The translations under genes were made by a program, and so were the position numbers. 64,000 bases of DNA from Phoronis australis. Lineage: Eukaryota; Phoronida; Phoronidae. This document shows, piece by piece, positions 1-10,442 of the stretch. Where the stretch lies: positions 429,110 to 493,109 of the forward strand of contig NMRA01000305.1 of assembly GCA_002633005.1 (NCBI GenBank). The letters run 5' to 3'. Positions within the stretch are counted from its first letter, which is position 1, and each line of letters starts with the position of its first letter. The notes beneath the pieces are model-generated. The model was given only the letters and a program-made list of their open reading frames with translations. It was not told the DNA's origin and made no database searches.

Positions 1-217
1 ACTGGTAACATAAACAAGTCGGCTTCGACATGTTCTTTGGCAATAGCTGGCCATAGGTTTACAGTAAAAACTCTACAGTTTCACACGATGTAACACGCTT
101 GGCTCAAGGTTGGAGATTGTAGCAAAATTCAGAAATAACCAATGAATGTGAGCATAACCCAATTCAAGAACTACCATCAGTGACAAACCAAAGGTATTCA
201 CCTCAATATCATGCTAT

Positions 218-373
218 CTGGGGACACGTGAAAATATTGCATCAGTTGCTATTTTGAACATGTGATGACCTGGGGACACGTGAAAATATTGCATCAGTTG
301 CTATTCTGAACATGTGATGACCTGGGGACGCGTGAAAATATTGCATCAGTTGCTATTTTGGACACGTGATGAC
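218..373. repeat. three tandem copies of a 52-base unit
   Basis: The unit begins CTGGGGACACGTGAAAATAT and ends near ATGTGATGAC. The three copies differ at a few bases (ACGCGTG for ACACGTG, GGACACG for GAACATG). Confidence 0.9.
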
Positions 374-461
374 CTGTTACATCTAATTTCTGATTCCATT
401 AATACAAAACCCAGTGTCCAATATTTCACAAAATATGATGAACGCCGAAGTCGTCCACATT

Positions 462-733
462 TTAGGCTTGGAGGAGTTCACTAGTTTGCACAGTGGCTTA
501 GAATTTTGCTGACAGTTGCAAATCATGGGACGGTGTCATTCACACTACTATAGGCCTTTTGAAACAGACATGCAAGGTCAATGAAAGTAGCTCTTTGTGA
601 ACCCTGGTCTTAGTCATACAACTGTTCCAGTTGGACTGTGTAACTGAACACAGCTTAACAAATTTTTTATGATCCTGGCTGAGAAAATACTGTTTTATTA
701 CCCCAAGGATTCTGAATAGCTGAGACCGGAATG
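462..733. mobile_element. MITE-1 family, copy 1
   Basis: About 270 bases, AT-rich, no coding frame. Shares blocks TGCAAGGTCAATGAAAGTAG, TCATACAACTGT and GTTTTATTACCCC with four other places in the window. The start (TTAGGCTTGG) and end (GAGACCGGAAT) are degenerate forms of inverted ends better seen in the 42.6 and 54.6 kb copies. Confidence 0.7.
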
Positions 734-928
734 CATGTCCCAGTCTTCAGAGTTGACAAAATTAAATGTTGTCTAAAATTTCCGTGCCCAAATGTTAGAA
801 ACTGTTCCAGACTGGAAAATTTTCCCGCATTTATTATATGACCACAGTGTCAATACACCCAAGGGGGGGAAGCAGTGCTTTCATCATGTCTTTGTTCGAT
901 TGTTTCAAGGTTACCCTACAGTGACTAC

Positions 929-1122
929 CTCGTGCCATTGTACAAGTCATAGTACAGATCTGTCATGGTGGTCCACGTGATGCCGCCATCAGCGGAGTAG
1001 TCTATGAGTACATCCTCATCTCTGTTGTTAGGCAACGACTGGAGGCCGTAGCGGAAGTCAAACTGGATGTATACGGCACGTCTCAGGTCGAGGTCAACTG
1101 TCTCTAGCAGGCGACTACATGT
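929..1122 (-). CDS. RELN: reelin exon E45: repeat 6B (last exon in the window)
   Basis: Encodes CSRLLETVDLDLRRAVYIQF, DVLIDYSADGGITWTTMTDL and YYDLYNGT. Matches vertebrate [20 protein letters not shown] and [26 protein letters not shown]. Acceptor CCTTCTAG, donor GTAGTC after two bases of a codon. The next exon (should resemble FVNILLPPDAK...RFRWWQP) is not found in 1-928. Confidence 0.93.
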
Positions 1123-1208
1123 CTAGAAGGAATAAAACCCCATTACTGAGCTGGTGAGAAATATACAGTCCACACAAAAGAGTATACAAGACAAAATGAC
1201 CCAGATTT

Positions 1209-1620
1209 TCCCTTCACGTCCCTGGTGTCCCTTCATGACCCCGGTGTCCCTTCATGTCATCGGTGTCCCTTCATATCACCGGTGTCCCTTCATGTCCCTG
1301 GTGTCCCTTCATGACCCTGGTGTCCCTTCATGCCCTGGTGTCCGTTCATGAACCTGGTGTCCCTTCATGTCCCTGGTGTCAATTCATGACCCTGGTGTCC
1401 CTTCATGCCCCTGGTGTCCCTTCATGCCCCTGGTGTCCCTTCATGCCCCTGTTGTCCCTTCATGCCCCTGGTGTCCCTTAATGACCCTGGTGTCCCTTCA
1501 TGACCCTGGTGTCCCTTCATGTCCCAGGTGTCCCTTCATGCCCTTGGTGTCCCTTCATGACCCTGGTGTCCCTTCATGCCCTGGTGTCCCTTCATGACCC
1601 TGGTGTCCCTTCATGTCCCT
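1209..1620. repeat. 18-base minisatellite, about 23 copies
   Basis: Imperfect units of the form CCCTGGTGTCCCTTCATG in the E44-E45 intron. The unit length is a multiple of three, so all frames stay open and yield spurious proline/serine-rich frames. Not coding. Confidence 0.95.
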
Positions 1621-1973
1621 TAAGACCTAGAATGAAGAGGAATTCACAGCCAGTAAGATCCTGCATTGCTGCGCCATTGTGTAAGTAGTATTTTGCAGCC
1701 ATAAATTAAATATTTACAAGTTAATTTCGCTGTTACAAGAATTAGACATCATTAAGGGGAAACTGTATTTCGTCTGAATACTTTGTCTTGTACAGTTATA
1801 GTATAAAAGCTGTAGTTGAATAATTGAAATAACAGCCAATTAACTGATTAAGTTTACTGCATTTTAGGAAGCATGGCAACCAATCAGAGTCAACCACAAA
1901 ATTAATCTAAATAATTATCACGGATAAATAAAGTTGGAATTCCGTTTAAGAAATTACAAAAAAACTGCCTCAC

Positions 1974-2151
1974 CTTTGACATATGCAGAGCCTTGCCTGA
2001 AGATATGGCTGCTGATTGATCAGTGAGGGTGCCACCCACAACCTTCCTCCAGTAGCGGGGCTCTAATGGACCCTCAAAGGACTCAATCAGCCACTGAGAG
2101 AGGGCGCTCTTGACGATGTGACAATATTCACCATACCAACCATCGTCACAT
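1974..2151 (-). CDS. RELN: reelin exon E44: EGF 6 end and repeat 6B
   Basis: Encodes CDDGWYGEYCHIVKSALSQW, LIESFEGPLEPRYWRKVVGG and AAISSGKALHMSK. Matches vertebrate CDEQWGGLYC and [26 protein letters not shown]. The usual Cys of the VCG motif is replaced here (TDQSAAISSGKAL). Acceptor TTTTTTAG, donor GTGAGG, phase 0. Confidence 0.92.
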
Positions 2152-2643
2152 CTAAAAAAGGTACAACATTGAATCTTGGGAGTTTCAGATAAATGCGTGT
2201 TAAATTAAGACAAATGCATTTCAAATGCAGACATCTCATACACCCTTATTTGTTTTTATATGAAATACAATGTCGAGGTTTTTTCAATTCAGTTAGACAC
2301 AATTTCTGTATATTCACACCTTTAGCCAGACGCCACTGAATGTGCTTTTACACAAGTCATGGGGTTGTAACTTGTGACTACTACAAAGTACACCATTCAT
2401 AGACTATAGATGGCAGCACGTTGTACTTATGGAGTGTGAAAATTGACCACTGTCAGATATGCCATTATGTTTACAAACAACAATCTAATTACTAATACGT
2501 CCAATACTTGAAATGACTAAGGTATCAGAATTTAACATTGGACAAGTGCATTCTGCAATGCATCACGTCTACCACTGTGCTAGTCAACAATCCACATATA
2601 TTTGACAACTGAAAACACAGATCAGTGGACACTGGTCACTCAC

Positions 2644-2784
2644 TTGCACTGACCCCGCAGACATCTGCCATGGCCAGAGCACATAGCGTCACACTCGTGA
2701 CCTATATAAACGTTGGCCAATGACCACACATCTTTGAAGTCATTACTTTGTCTCTGGATCCAGCGGAACCGAGTGGCTGATGAC
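2644..2784 (-). CDS. RELN: reelin exon E43: end of repeat 6A and EGF 6
   Basis: Encodes [40 protein letters not shown] and CLRGQC. Matches vertebrate [46 protein letters not shown]. The second vertebrate receptor-contact Lys aligns with Phe (model residue 2,444), with a Lys one residue later. Acceptor TTTCAG, donor GTGAGT. Confidence 0.94.
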
Positions 2785-3458
2785 CTGAAACACCAACCAA
2801 AATAATAATTTACGTTCAGCCTATGTCCCGCTATAACCTCAATGGTGTGCGTCTGTAAAGCAGACAATAAAAGCAGAGTATGATGAAATTAATATAAAGT
2901 GTATTTTATAACGTAACAATGGGAATGAGAAAATAGCATTCAAGTAAAAGTTTGAAGGTCTAGAGACTTTATGCCAGTCTGGTACAAATAGCACAAAACT
3001 ACCTCATTGAAAAAGAAAACCTCTCACAGTTTCCATGTACGGCACCATAAAAACTATTCAGATTTATCACAATGCTGATTCTAAATCTAAATTCAGGACC
3101 CCCAGAGAGGGTATTACAGGTACACAATAACATGAACTCACAAAAGCATGCAATTGTCATTCAAGAATATCGTTTACAGCTATGTTCTATTCAACTGCGA
3201 ATTACACATTAAATCACCTTTTCGGACAAAAATTATTACTATTTCTTTTTTCACTTATAAAAAGCATCCAATGTTGCAGAGTGAATGTCTACAGTTCCCC
3301 TAAACACTAAATAAACACCCGTGGGCTTATCTAGGGAAAACCCCAGTAAAACTTTTACACGATAAGACATTTAATTGGTGTTACACAATTTCACGTGTCG
3401 GCTATATTTTGTGCACTATATTTGTGAGGTTTTACTGCAGACAATTCAACACCACTAC

Positions 3459-3627
3459 CGTGTGTAGTAAGGCAGAGGTATGATGACTCTGTTCCATCCA
3501 CTGTACAGCTGCGATATATATGTGCTGTTACTATGGTAATCAGGACAGTCAACATCTGTGGGCAGACATTCGTTTATCACCAACGACCAAGTCTTACCAA
3601 GGTCAACAGAATATTCAAGGTCAATAC
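3459..3627 (-). CDS. RELN: reelin exon E42: repeat 6A
   Basis: Encodes [40 protein letters not shown] and YSGWNRVIIPLPYYT. Matches vertebrate [33 protein letters not shown] and NKWTRITLPLPPYTR. Acceptor TTGCAG, donor GTAGTG after two bases of an Arg codon. Confidence 0.94.
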
Positions 3628-4238
3628 CTGCAAGGGTAAAAGGGAAATTAAAACAAACTATTCCTGATAGAGTAAATGTTTTGGAATGAATTGCACATTA
3701 TTTTGGCTCACACTGGCATATGTACGTCTCTTAAATCATTATTGTTTGCCTGCAGTAGTCAGGGTTGGTGTTAAATTGCTTGCCACCGAGTCTCAGTGGC
3801 CTAACAAATTTTGAGTCCTTTTCATTTTTTATGAGTCTCCATGCTCGTCCTGTTGGAAATTCCCATAGCAACAAATTAAAACAAGAAGACATTGCAATAC
3901 ATAATATGTAGTGTCAAATAAGAATAAAGGTACAATTTCTGTCACTTCGAACACAACCAAATTTAGCAGTCAGCCGTGTACATTTGGAATCAAAATTCAC
4001 AATACTTCTGCTACGAAGTACAGCAATCGAAAAGGCTGTGTATAATAAAATAATTGAAAATCTACGATTAAGCTCATTATCCTTCCTCATTTCCTATAGT
4101 ATCAAGACTAATAATAAATCTGACCTATTTTTTAACTTTGGCATTTCAATTTTTCTTGACTGCATGGGTCCCAAAACTTCAAAATGACGTCACACTAAAC
4201 AAGCAAATAGTCCACTACATGTCAGGATGAGAACTTAC

Positions 4239-4346
4239 TAAAGCATGCCGCCGACGGTACACAACCCATGGACAAGGCGAATTGAAGGTAGGTGAACTCG
4301 TTGACATTCACATCTGATGTCACCGCGTATCGAACATGGCTATCAC
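4239..4346 (-). CDS. RELN: reelin exon E41: repeat 6A
   Basis: Encodes DSHVRYAVTSDVNVNEFTYL and QFALSMGCVPSAACF. Matches vertebrate [34 protein letters not shown]. Its first full codon is Asp (model residue 2,337), aligned with the vertebrate receptor-contact Lys of the sequence IEKAS. Acceptor TTCTTCAG, donor GTAAGT. Confidence 0.92.
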
Positions 4347-4972
4347 CTGAAGAAAGATTTGGTTTCTTTGGTGACATTCAACAGGTAAATAAAGCAAGGG
4401 GTGGAAATAAGATTAACATAAAGGTATATTGAGGGCACCCTATAGGTAATATGACTATTATCTTGGGACATGCCGATTTGTACATTTGGCAAGTGTCCGA
4501 TGTTTTAATTTAATTTCGTGATGATCACAAAAAGTCAAGACAGCTTAATACGTCTTGTTTTCTACAGTATATACTCCGGTCAGATTGGAGGTCTTCAATG
4601 TCACTTTTTACTTAATAACAGACCACTCCATTTTTATCTTATCTTACTTTGAAGTTGGCCATTTTTGACTAGCATACGTATAGTGCTGAATAACAAAATG
4701 AACAAGATCTTTACATAACCATAGTTCCTGTGAAAACGGTAATTTCAAATCGATTCTCAAGGCACAATAAAATGCTCGCAACTGTATAGACAAAAGATTC
4801 AACAGAATTTAACAGAAAGAAAGACAATAGTGCACCTCAGTAGGCCTACATGACATTATTATCAATCTATATCTCATCCTTGGTGATCCATTACACAAAA
4901 GTAAATAAGATATTAAACCCCCTTTCTCTTGAAAACCGTAAACACATATAAAGTCTACAGAGTGTGCAGTAC

Positions 4973-5108
4973 CAGAGAAGTGAAGAGCTTCGACTCCACA
5001 GACTCGTTCAAGATGGCCGCCAGGTGTGAGCAGCCAATTGGTGTCACTGTTGACTGCGAAGTCGTCTTGTAGGACCAGCTGGCCATAGATGTTGCCCCCT
5101 ATGTACAG
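4973..5108 (-). CDS. RELN: reelin exon E40: start of repeat 6A
   Basis: Encodes LYIGGNIYGQLVLQDDFAVN, SDTNWLLTPGGHLERVCGVE and ALHFSG. Matches vertebrate [46 protein letters not shown]. Acceptor CCTGTAG, donor GTACTG. Repeat 6 is the receptor-binding repeat in vertebrates; the first key position falls just past this exon's end. Confidence 0.93.
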
Positions 5109-5599
5109 CTACAGGCAAAATAGAACAGAATGGACGGTAATACAAACTTGACTCATGCAATTGTTGCGACTTTTCAGGGGACAAAGTCAGGTCATATTTA
5201 CAGGGATAACGAGTTGAGTGCCAATTTTCATCTCTTTAACTTGATTAATTAGACACAAAAAAGGCATCAATGAAGACATAAGAACAAGAAGAGTAGTATT
5301 TGTATACACATACTGTGTACATAACAAACGACAATGGTATAGTGGATGTTAATTTGTTCAAAAAACAAGTCAGAACTGATGTTCAAAACTGGGCCATTCT
5401 CTCCTGCATAGCCTCTAACCTGCAACATTTCATTAAGGTCGTTCATCAAACTGCAAGTTAAGGCAGATACATATTCAGGCAAATGCAAAAATCTGAGAGT
5501 GTCACTAGGGGAGTTATGCTAGATAAAACTGTCCAAAACTAAACACGAAGATACCAAATGCACCAGTAATGTTTATTGCTATTACTTAATTATACTTAC

Positions 5600-5873
5600 C
5601 TGGTCCACTGCCCAGTTCTCTAGGTATGCCCCGTCCTCCGTCGGATGCCAGAACCTGATCCTAGTCGAGTTATACCGTGCGTCCTCCGGCCACGGTATGG
5701 CAACATAGGACGAGAAGTCGGAGCCGGGACCAAACTTGAATGTGTCGATGGTGTGCCACGATATCCCACCATTAATGGAGTACTGGAGATACACCGGTGC
5801 AGTGTTGGGGTCAGGGATGTAGGGGAGGGACCTTCTAGTGGGGCAGCCCAGCTTTAGGTAAAACTGTAGAAGA
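5600..5873 (-). CDS. RELN: reelin exon E39: repeat 5B
   Basis: Encodes LLQFYLKLGCPTRRSLPYIP, PVYLQYSINGGISWHTIDTF, YNSTRIRFWHPTEDGAYLEN and WAVDQ. Matches vertebrate FVQFFMRLGCGKG...[20 protein letters not shown] and [23 protein letters not shown]. Acceptor GTGTTTAG, strong donor GTAAGT, phase 0. Confidence 0.94.
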
Positions 5874-5949
5874 CTAAACACAAAAACTGAAGTGACTGGA
5901 CAGCCTCTCGTGAACCTGTATTTACACACAAAACATTTAAGTTACGTTC

Positions 5950-6190
5950 ACTCTGGGCTTATCCTGCGTAACGGCTGAGAATTTTGCGGACAATTGTAAA
6001 CAATCGGTGTCGTGAAATTGACAAGCAAGAACAGTGAAAGTAGTTCTTTGTGAACCCTGCTGTTCTTAGTAACATAGTCTGTTCCAGTTGACATGTCAGA
6101 GACAGCTTAACAAAGGGCATATGGACCTGGCTGATTAGATAATCGTTTTATTACCCCTACGGGTTTTAAATAGCACAGCCAAGAATATAG
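5950..6190. mobile_element. MITE-1 family, copy 2
   Basis: Same core as the copy at 462-733 (GAATTTTGCGGACAATTGTA, TGAAAGTAGTTCTTTGTGAA, CGTTTTATTACCCC), more diverged, in the E38-E39 intron. Confidence 0.65.
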
Positions 6191-6414
6191 CATTAATTAG
6201 TTATTAAAATCATGGCAACATCATTCCTTGGCATCTTGCTTTGCCACACAAACTGTCACTATGTAAACACCAGAATGTGTAAGGCTTGCCCTCAAAGGCT
6301 CCTCCACTGCCATGAAGGAATGATGACAAGTTTGCGAGTCAAAACAAAGATCCTCATACCAGCCCAGTGCCAACATACAGTACAAGATAAGAGTGATCGG
6401 CAATAGTCTAATGT

Positions 6415-6493
6415 AACGTGCCCATATTTTGAGAACCAGTTTGATGCCCATTATTCAGTGGAGAAAACTGGTTCTCAAAATTTGGGCACGTTT
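6415..6493. repeat. perfect-like inverted repeat (28-base stem)
   Basis: Left arm 6,415-6,442 and right arm 6,465-6,493 are complementary with one mismatch over 28 bases, around a loop of about 22 bases. The right arm reads AAACTGGTTCTCAAAATTTG. It lies in the E38-E39 intron beside MITE-like sequence. Confidence 0.85.
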
Positions 6494-6567
6494 TACCGAG
6501 TGATCCAACAAAATATCATTTCTCCTTCAAAACGACTAATTCTGTAAACAGCAAAAGGACTGGTAAT

Positions 6568-6852
6568 ACAGTAAAATTTCTCCAATTTGAAACAATGAAA
6601 ATTATTTTGCACAAGGTCAGACCTTGTCCCAAATTCTAGAAAAAGGCAATATTGGCAGTCCCAAATTTGAGAATCACCGGACCAATGGCGAAATTAACCA
6701 ATTGGTAGACTGAGAACATGCTGTTCGAAAATTAAGAAATGTGGCGAACACAAAAATCGTCCGTGTCCCAAATTCCAGAAAATTCAATTTTTGTAGGAGT
6801 TTCAACGTCCCAAATTCTAGAGACTGTCGAAATCAGAGAATTTTTACCATAG
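6568..6852. mobile_element. small inverted-repeat element (MITE-3 type)
   Basis: Begins ACAGTAAAATTTCTCC and ends AGAGAATTTTTACCAT, which are roughly inverted. The interior repeats phrases such as CCCAAATTCTAGA and TTGTCCCAAAT. Similar sequences occur at 13.68-14.0 kb and 26.27-26.39 kb. No coding frame. Confidence 0.55.
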
Positions 6853-7311
6853 TTCGGGCGGCATTGCAGAATGGCTGATATTTCGCCCCTTCATTCAAAG
6901 TTACTCGGACGGTGAATTTGGCTACTGCTCAGCCACCATGACTCGGAATTACGGGTAATTTTGTCCGAATATTTTTGGTTTACTGTGCCACGTGCCAAAC
7001 CCTTAGTTATACACATTAGTCCAAAGCCCCAGTTTATAGAACACTAAAGATATGCAGTGAGAAATACCAGCAGGTATGGTAATGCAACCACGAACCTATT
7101 GTACATGTATTGAGTGTATTCTACTGCCATACTAGGACAGTTCAGTCTGAAACATTACCTGGATTAAATTTTGCGCAGTTGTCTGTTATATCTGTAAATA
7201 TTTTACAGTATGACAATGTATGACTATGCATTTAATACTCTACATATTATACAGTACGCCCATTGTACAATTGAACACAAATGACATCATTACTAAAGAT
7301 CAGTGCTTCAC

Positions 7312-7462
7312 CTGACTGTAGACAAATCCAGGTCCCTCGACTCCAACATGCGGTGACCTTGACTTGAGAAGTACACGGCTCGCTGGGTCATCACGTTACC
7401 GCATTCATGGGACAACTGACCACCACTGACCAGTGGCCACTTGGAGGAACTCAGTAGTTTAC
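7312..7462 (-). CDS. RELN: reelin exon E38: repeat 5B
   Basis: Encodes LLSSSKWPLVSGGQLSHECG, VMTQRAVYFSSQGHRMLESR and DLDLSTV. Matches vertebrate [44 protein letters not shown]. Acceptor TCCTTTGAAG, weak; donor GTGAAG. Both are fixed by phase with E37 and E39. Confidence 0.9.
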
Positions 7463-8099
7463 CTTCAAAGGAACCAGCAGAATCTGCAACTTTTTGCATC
7501 GTAAAGTAAGGTAGGTCTCTACTTATTCTGCACAAAAATAATTGCCAAAATGGCAACTTTCCATTTTAGAATGGCTGATTAACTTTTCACAACTAATGGG
7601 AATTTTTACTCCTGTGGAGAAATTTAACAATTAAATACAGACGTCCTCTCGTTGGAAATTTTGAGTGAGAATTACTGAAATAGTAGCACCAATAGGGTCG
7701 TCCCAGATTACACGACAGAACTCTCCTTTGTACGGAGGTAAGAAAGTGCATTGTTTTCTCTATTTTGACTGAGCACAATGCCGAGTGACCGAAATCTGCT
7801 TTTGTTGAGAGTGCCACCTGGGGGTGGATGAGATATCCATTGCTACAGAGTATCATTTCAAATCTCTCGCCGTCCCTGTCAAAACTAGTCTATACATGTG
7901 ACTTGTCATTTATACTTACAAGCCTCCGCATTGACAGTCAAGGAATGTTTGATATTATTACCAAGCTATAGCGAGCCCACTACAACCTGTACATAAGACA
8001 AAATGGTGTTCACCTTCCTGGTGTTGCGCCTGTTCCGTAAGAAAGGGGAAATGTTATAGACGTGCTTCAACTGAGTCATTAGCCTCTGTCAGCCACTCG

Positions 8100-8185
8100 C
8101 TAACCGGCTATTACCTATTAGCCAAATGGTTAGCATGCACGCTTGCCGTTTTGGTCGGGGTCGCTGGTTCGATGCTGGGGTCCAG
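8100..8185 (+). mobile_element. tRNA-like element (SINE head or tRNA pseudogene)
   Basis: Has an A-box-like TAGCCAAATGG at about 8,119 and a B-box-like GGTTCGATGC at about 8,166, with suitable spacing for an internal RNA polymerase III promoter. A full cloverleaf was not recognised. Duplicated at 9,111-9,196 with the surrounding block. Confidence 0.5.
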
Positions 8186-8347
8186 TGATCTCCACAATTA
8201 CAACATAGTTGTTGGAATTGCAAATACCATACACAGCTTCTGCATAAGAGCAACTCACATAGACATAACATATGATGCTGTATTAGTGCCCCCCCTCACC
8301 CACTCCACCCACTACACCCACCCCACCCACTCCACCCGCCAGCTTAC

Positions 8348-8568
8348 CATCAAAGTCATCCTTGAGGTAGTTAATGTTCCTGTGACTACTGTAACAGTCC
8401 AGGCCGTCATACTTATCATCGCACTGGCACACTAGACCATTAACACAAGCTCCGTGACCATGGCAATCATTGGAACACTGGCGTCCTATGTAGACATTGT
8501 CCAGAGCCCACTGGATAGACGGGCCAGAATTGTTGAAAAACCCTTGATACCACCTGAACCGTGCTAAC
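8348..8568 (-). CDS. RELN: reelin exon E37 (second copy)
   Basis: Appears identical in sequence and splice sites to the copy at 9,359-9,579, exactly 1,011 bases away. At 221 bases it is not a multiple of three, so splicing both copies together would break the frame. A single N at 8,616 marks the junction of the duplicated blocks, which points to an assembly overlap rather than a second functional exon. Confidence 0.85.
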
Positions 8569-9110
8569 CTGTAATACATGAATAAAAATGGTGACATCAA
8601 TTTTATGAGAATGTANACAGACTTCCTCTCGTTGGCCATTTTGAGTGAGAATTACTGAAATTATTATAGTAGCAGCTTGTAATCAACCAATAGGGTCGTC
8701 CCAGATTACACGACAGAACTCTCCTTTGTACGGAGGTAAGAAAGCGCATTGTTTTCACTATTTTGACTGAGCACAATGCCGAGTGACCGAAATCTACTTT
8801 TGTTGAGAGTGCCAACTGGGGGTGGATGAGATATCCATTGAGTATCCACACAGTATCATTTCAAATCTCCCACCGTCCGTGTCAAAACTAGTCTATACAT
8901 GTGACTTGTCATTTATACTTACAAGCCTCAGCATTGACAGTCAAGGTATGTTTGATATTATTACCAAGCTATACCGAGCCCACTACAACCTGTACATAAG
9001 ACAAAATCAAAATGGTGTTCCGACCTTCCTGGTGGTACGCCTACTCCGTAAGAAAGGGGAAATGTTGTAGACGTGCTTCAACTGAGTCATTAGCCTCTGT
9101 CAGCCACTCG

Positions 9111-9196
9111 CTAACCGGCTATTACCTATTAGCCAAATGGTTAGCATGCATGCTTGCCGTTTTGGTCGGGGTCGCTGGTTCGATGCTGGGGTCCAA
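9111..9196 (+). mobile_element. tRNA-like element (duplicate)
   Basis: Copy of the element at 8,100-8,185, with the same A-box and B-box matches; differs by isolated bases. Confidence 0.5.
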
Positions 9197-9358
9197 TGAT
9201 CTCCACAATTACAACATAGTTGTTGGAATTGCAAATACCATACACAGCTTCTGCATAAGAGCAACTCACATAGACATAACATATGATGCTGTATTAGTGC
9301 CCCCCCTCACCCACTCCACCCACTACACCCACCCCACCCACTCCACCCGCCAGCTTAC

Positions 9359-9579
9359 CATCAAAGTCATCCTTGAGGTAGTTAATGTTCCTGTGACTAC
9401 TGTAACAGTCCAGGCCGTCATACTTATCATCGCACTGGCACACTAGACCATTAACACAAGCTCCGTGACCATGGCAATCATTGGAACACTGGCGTCCTAT
9501 GTAGACATTGTCCAGAGCCCACTGGATAGACGGGCCAGAATTGTTGAAAAACCCTTGATACCACCTGAACCGTGCTAAC
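9359..9579 (-). CDS. RELN: reelin exon E37 (copy next to E36): end of 5A, EGF 5, start of 5B
   Basis: Encodes [40 protein letters not shown] and CVNGLVCQ, then YLKDDFDG. Matches vertebrate [47 protein letters not shown] and FLKDDFEG. Acceptor TATTACAG, donor GTAAGC. A whole EGF in one exon, unlike EGF 1-4 and 6. An identical copy lies at 8,348-8,568. Confidence 0.92.
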
Positions 9580-10221
9580 CTGTAATACATGAATAAAAAT
9601 GGTGACATCAATTTTATGAGAATGTAAGCAAAGGTTTGTCTCACATAGTGCAAGGTCAAAGGTCAAGACTTTACTCTAACCTAACTCTAACCTCAAAAGG
9701 TACAATCCTGTCGCTACTGGGAGTATAGGAATAGGAAAGAGAACAATCATAAATTGACCAGGTTTATGGCAGACATTGGTCCCTGAGGGAGCACCATCAC
9801 AACACCAAAAGGGACAAATTTGATTTTATAGCCAAAAATGCACTTTATTGTTGACTGGGAAAGACTTCTTGAAGTTATCAGCTATGACCAGAGCTATAAA
9901 ACAGCAAAATCTGCTGTTGTGTACAGTTATGCTATATTATAAATCACCAACTCTCATCGTTGTGGTCTAGCCGTTTACTGAGATCAAGGCCATTGACTGT
10001 AAATGAGATTGAAATACTCTGCAATTTAACAAGTGGTGCTTGGGTTCGCCAGCAGTGAGTTGGACTACAACTGCTGAGTTGGCGAAACTGACTCCATGTT
10101 GGGAATGACCTCAGAAAGCGACTGATCATGTCACTTTCATTGGTGAATATTCACATTGGTTTTCAACAGCTTCCAAATAAAATTCAAGTGCAAAAGATTT
10201 ATGGGATGTCAAATTTCATAC

Positions 10222-10442
10222 CCACAAATCTTCAACCCAACAAGCGGTACAATAACCCGATACCACGATGACGTCCGACCACTGTAATACACTGTGGCAT
10301 CTCTCATTTCCTTGGTGCACCTATGCCCAGAGATGGCACCACATGGTTCGATAACCAACCGCCAGGTCTTGCCATGATCTTTAGAATACTCCAATTTGAT
10401 TGGATGTTGCCTTGACGACACAGAGGAGCAGCCAACATTGAT
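10222..10442 (-). CDS. RELN: reelin exon E36: repeat 5A with dimer cysteine
   Basis: Encodes INVGCSSVSSRQHPIKLEYS, KDHGKTWRLVIEPCGAISGH, DATVYYSGRTSSWYRVIVPL and VGLKIC. Matches vertebrate [35 protein letters not shown] and GKLHLC. Model residue 2,074 is the Cys aligned with the repeat-5 cysteine (Cys2101 in mammals) that links reelin dimers. Acceptor TTTCAG, donor GTATGA. Confidence 0.93.

Larger units (their letters stand above)
1..928 (-). other. reelin intron below E45 (left edge)
   Basis: No exon was recognised. It holds a 52-base unit repeated three times (218-373) and a copy of the MITE-1 family (about 462-733). The next reelin exon must lie beyond position 1. Confidence 0.7.
7632..8615. 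repeat. duplicated block, copy 1 (contains E37 second copy)
   Basis: Nearly identical to 8,617-9,625 with a 1,011-base offset. The join is a single N at 8,616. Small indels such as an extra TTATTATAGTAGCAGCTTGT in the second block are typical of allelic variation. Confidence 0.9.
8617..9625. repeat. duplicated block, copy 2 (contains E37 near E36)
   Basis: Partner of 7,632-8,615. It contains the same tRNA-like element, C-rich tract (CACCCACTCCACCCAC) and exon. Beyond 9,625 the sequence is unique. Confidence 0.9.

Noticed and set aside
1154-1688. Overlapping open frames with CPWCPFM-type repeats on the plus strand
   Set aside because: Products of an 18-base minisatellite in a reelin intron; a period divisible by three keeps all frames open.
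8151-8435. Plus-strand frames over 8.15-8.44 and 9.01-9.45 kb with THPTHST repeats
   Set aside because: They cross the tRNA-like element, a C-rich tract and the antisense of E37; duplicated only because the block is duplicated.
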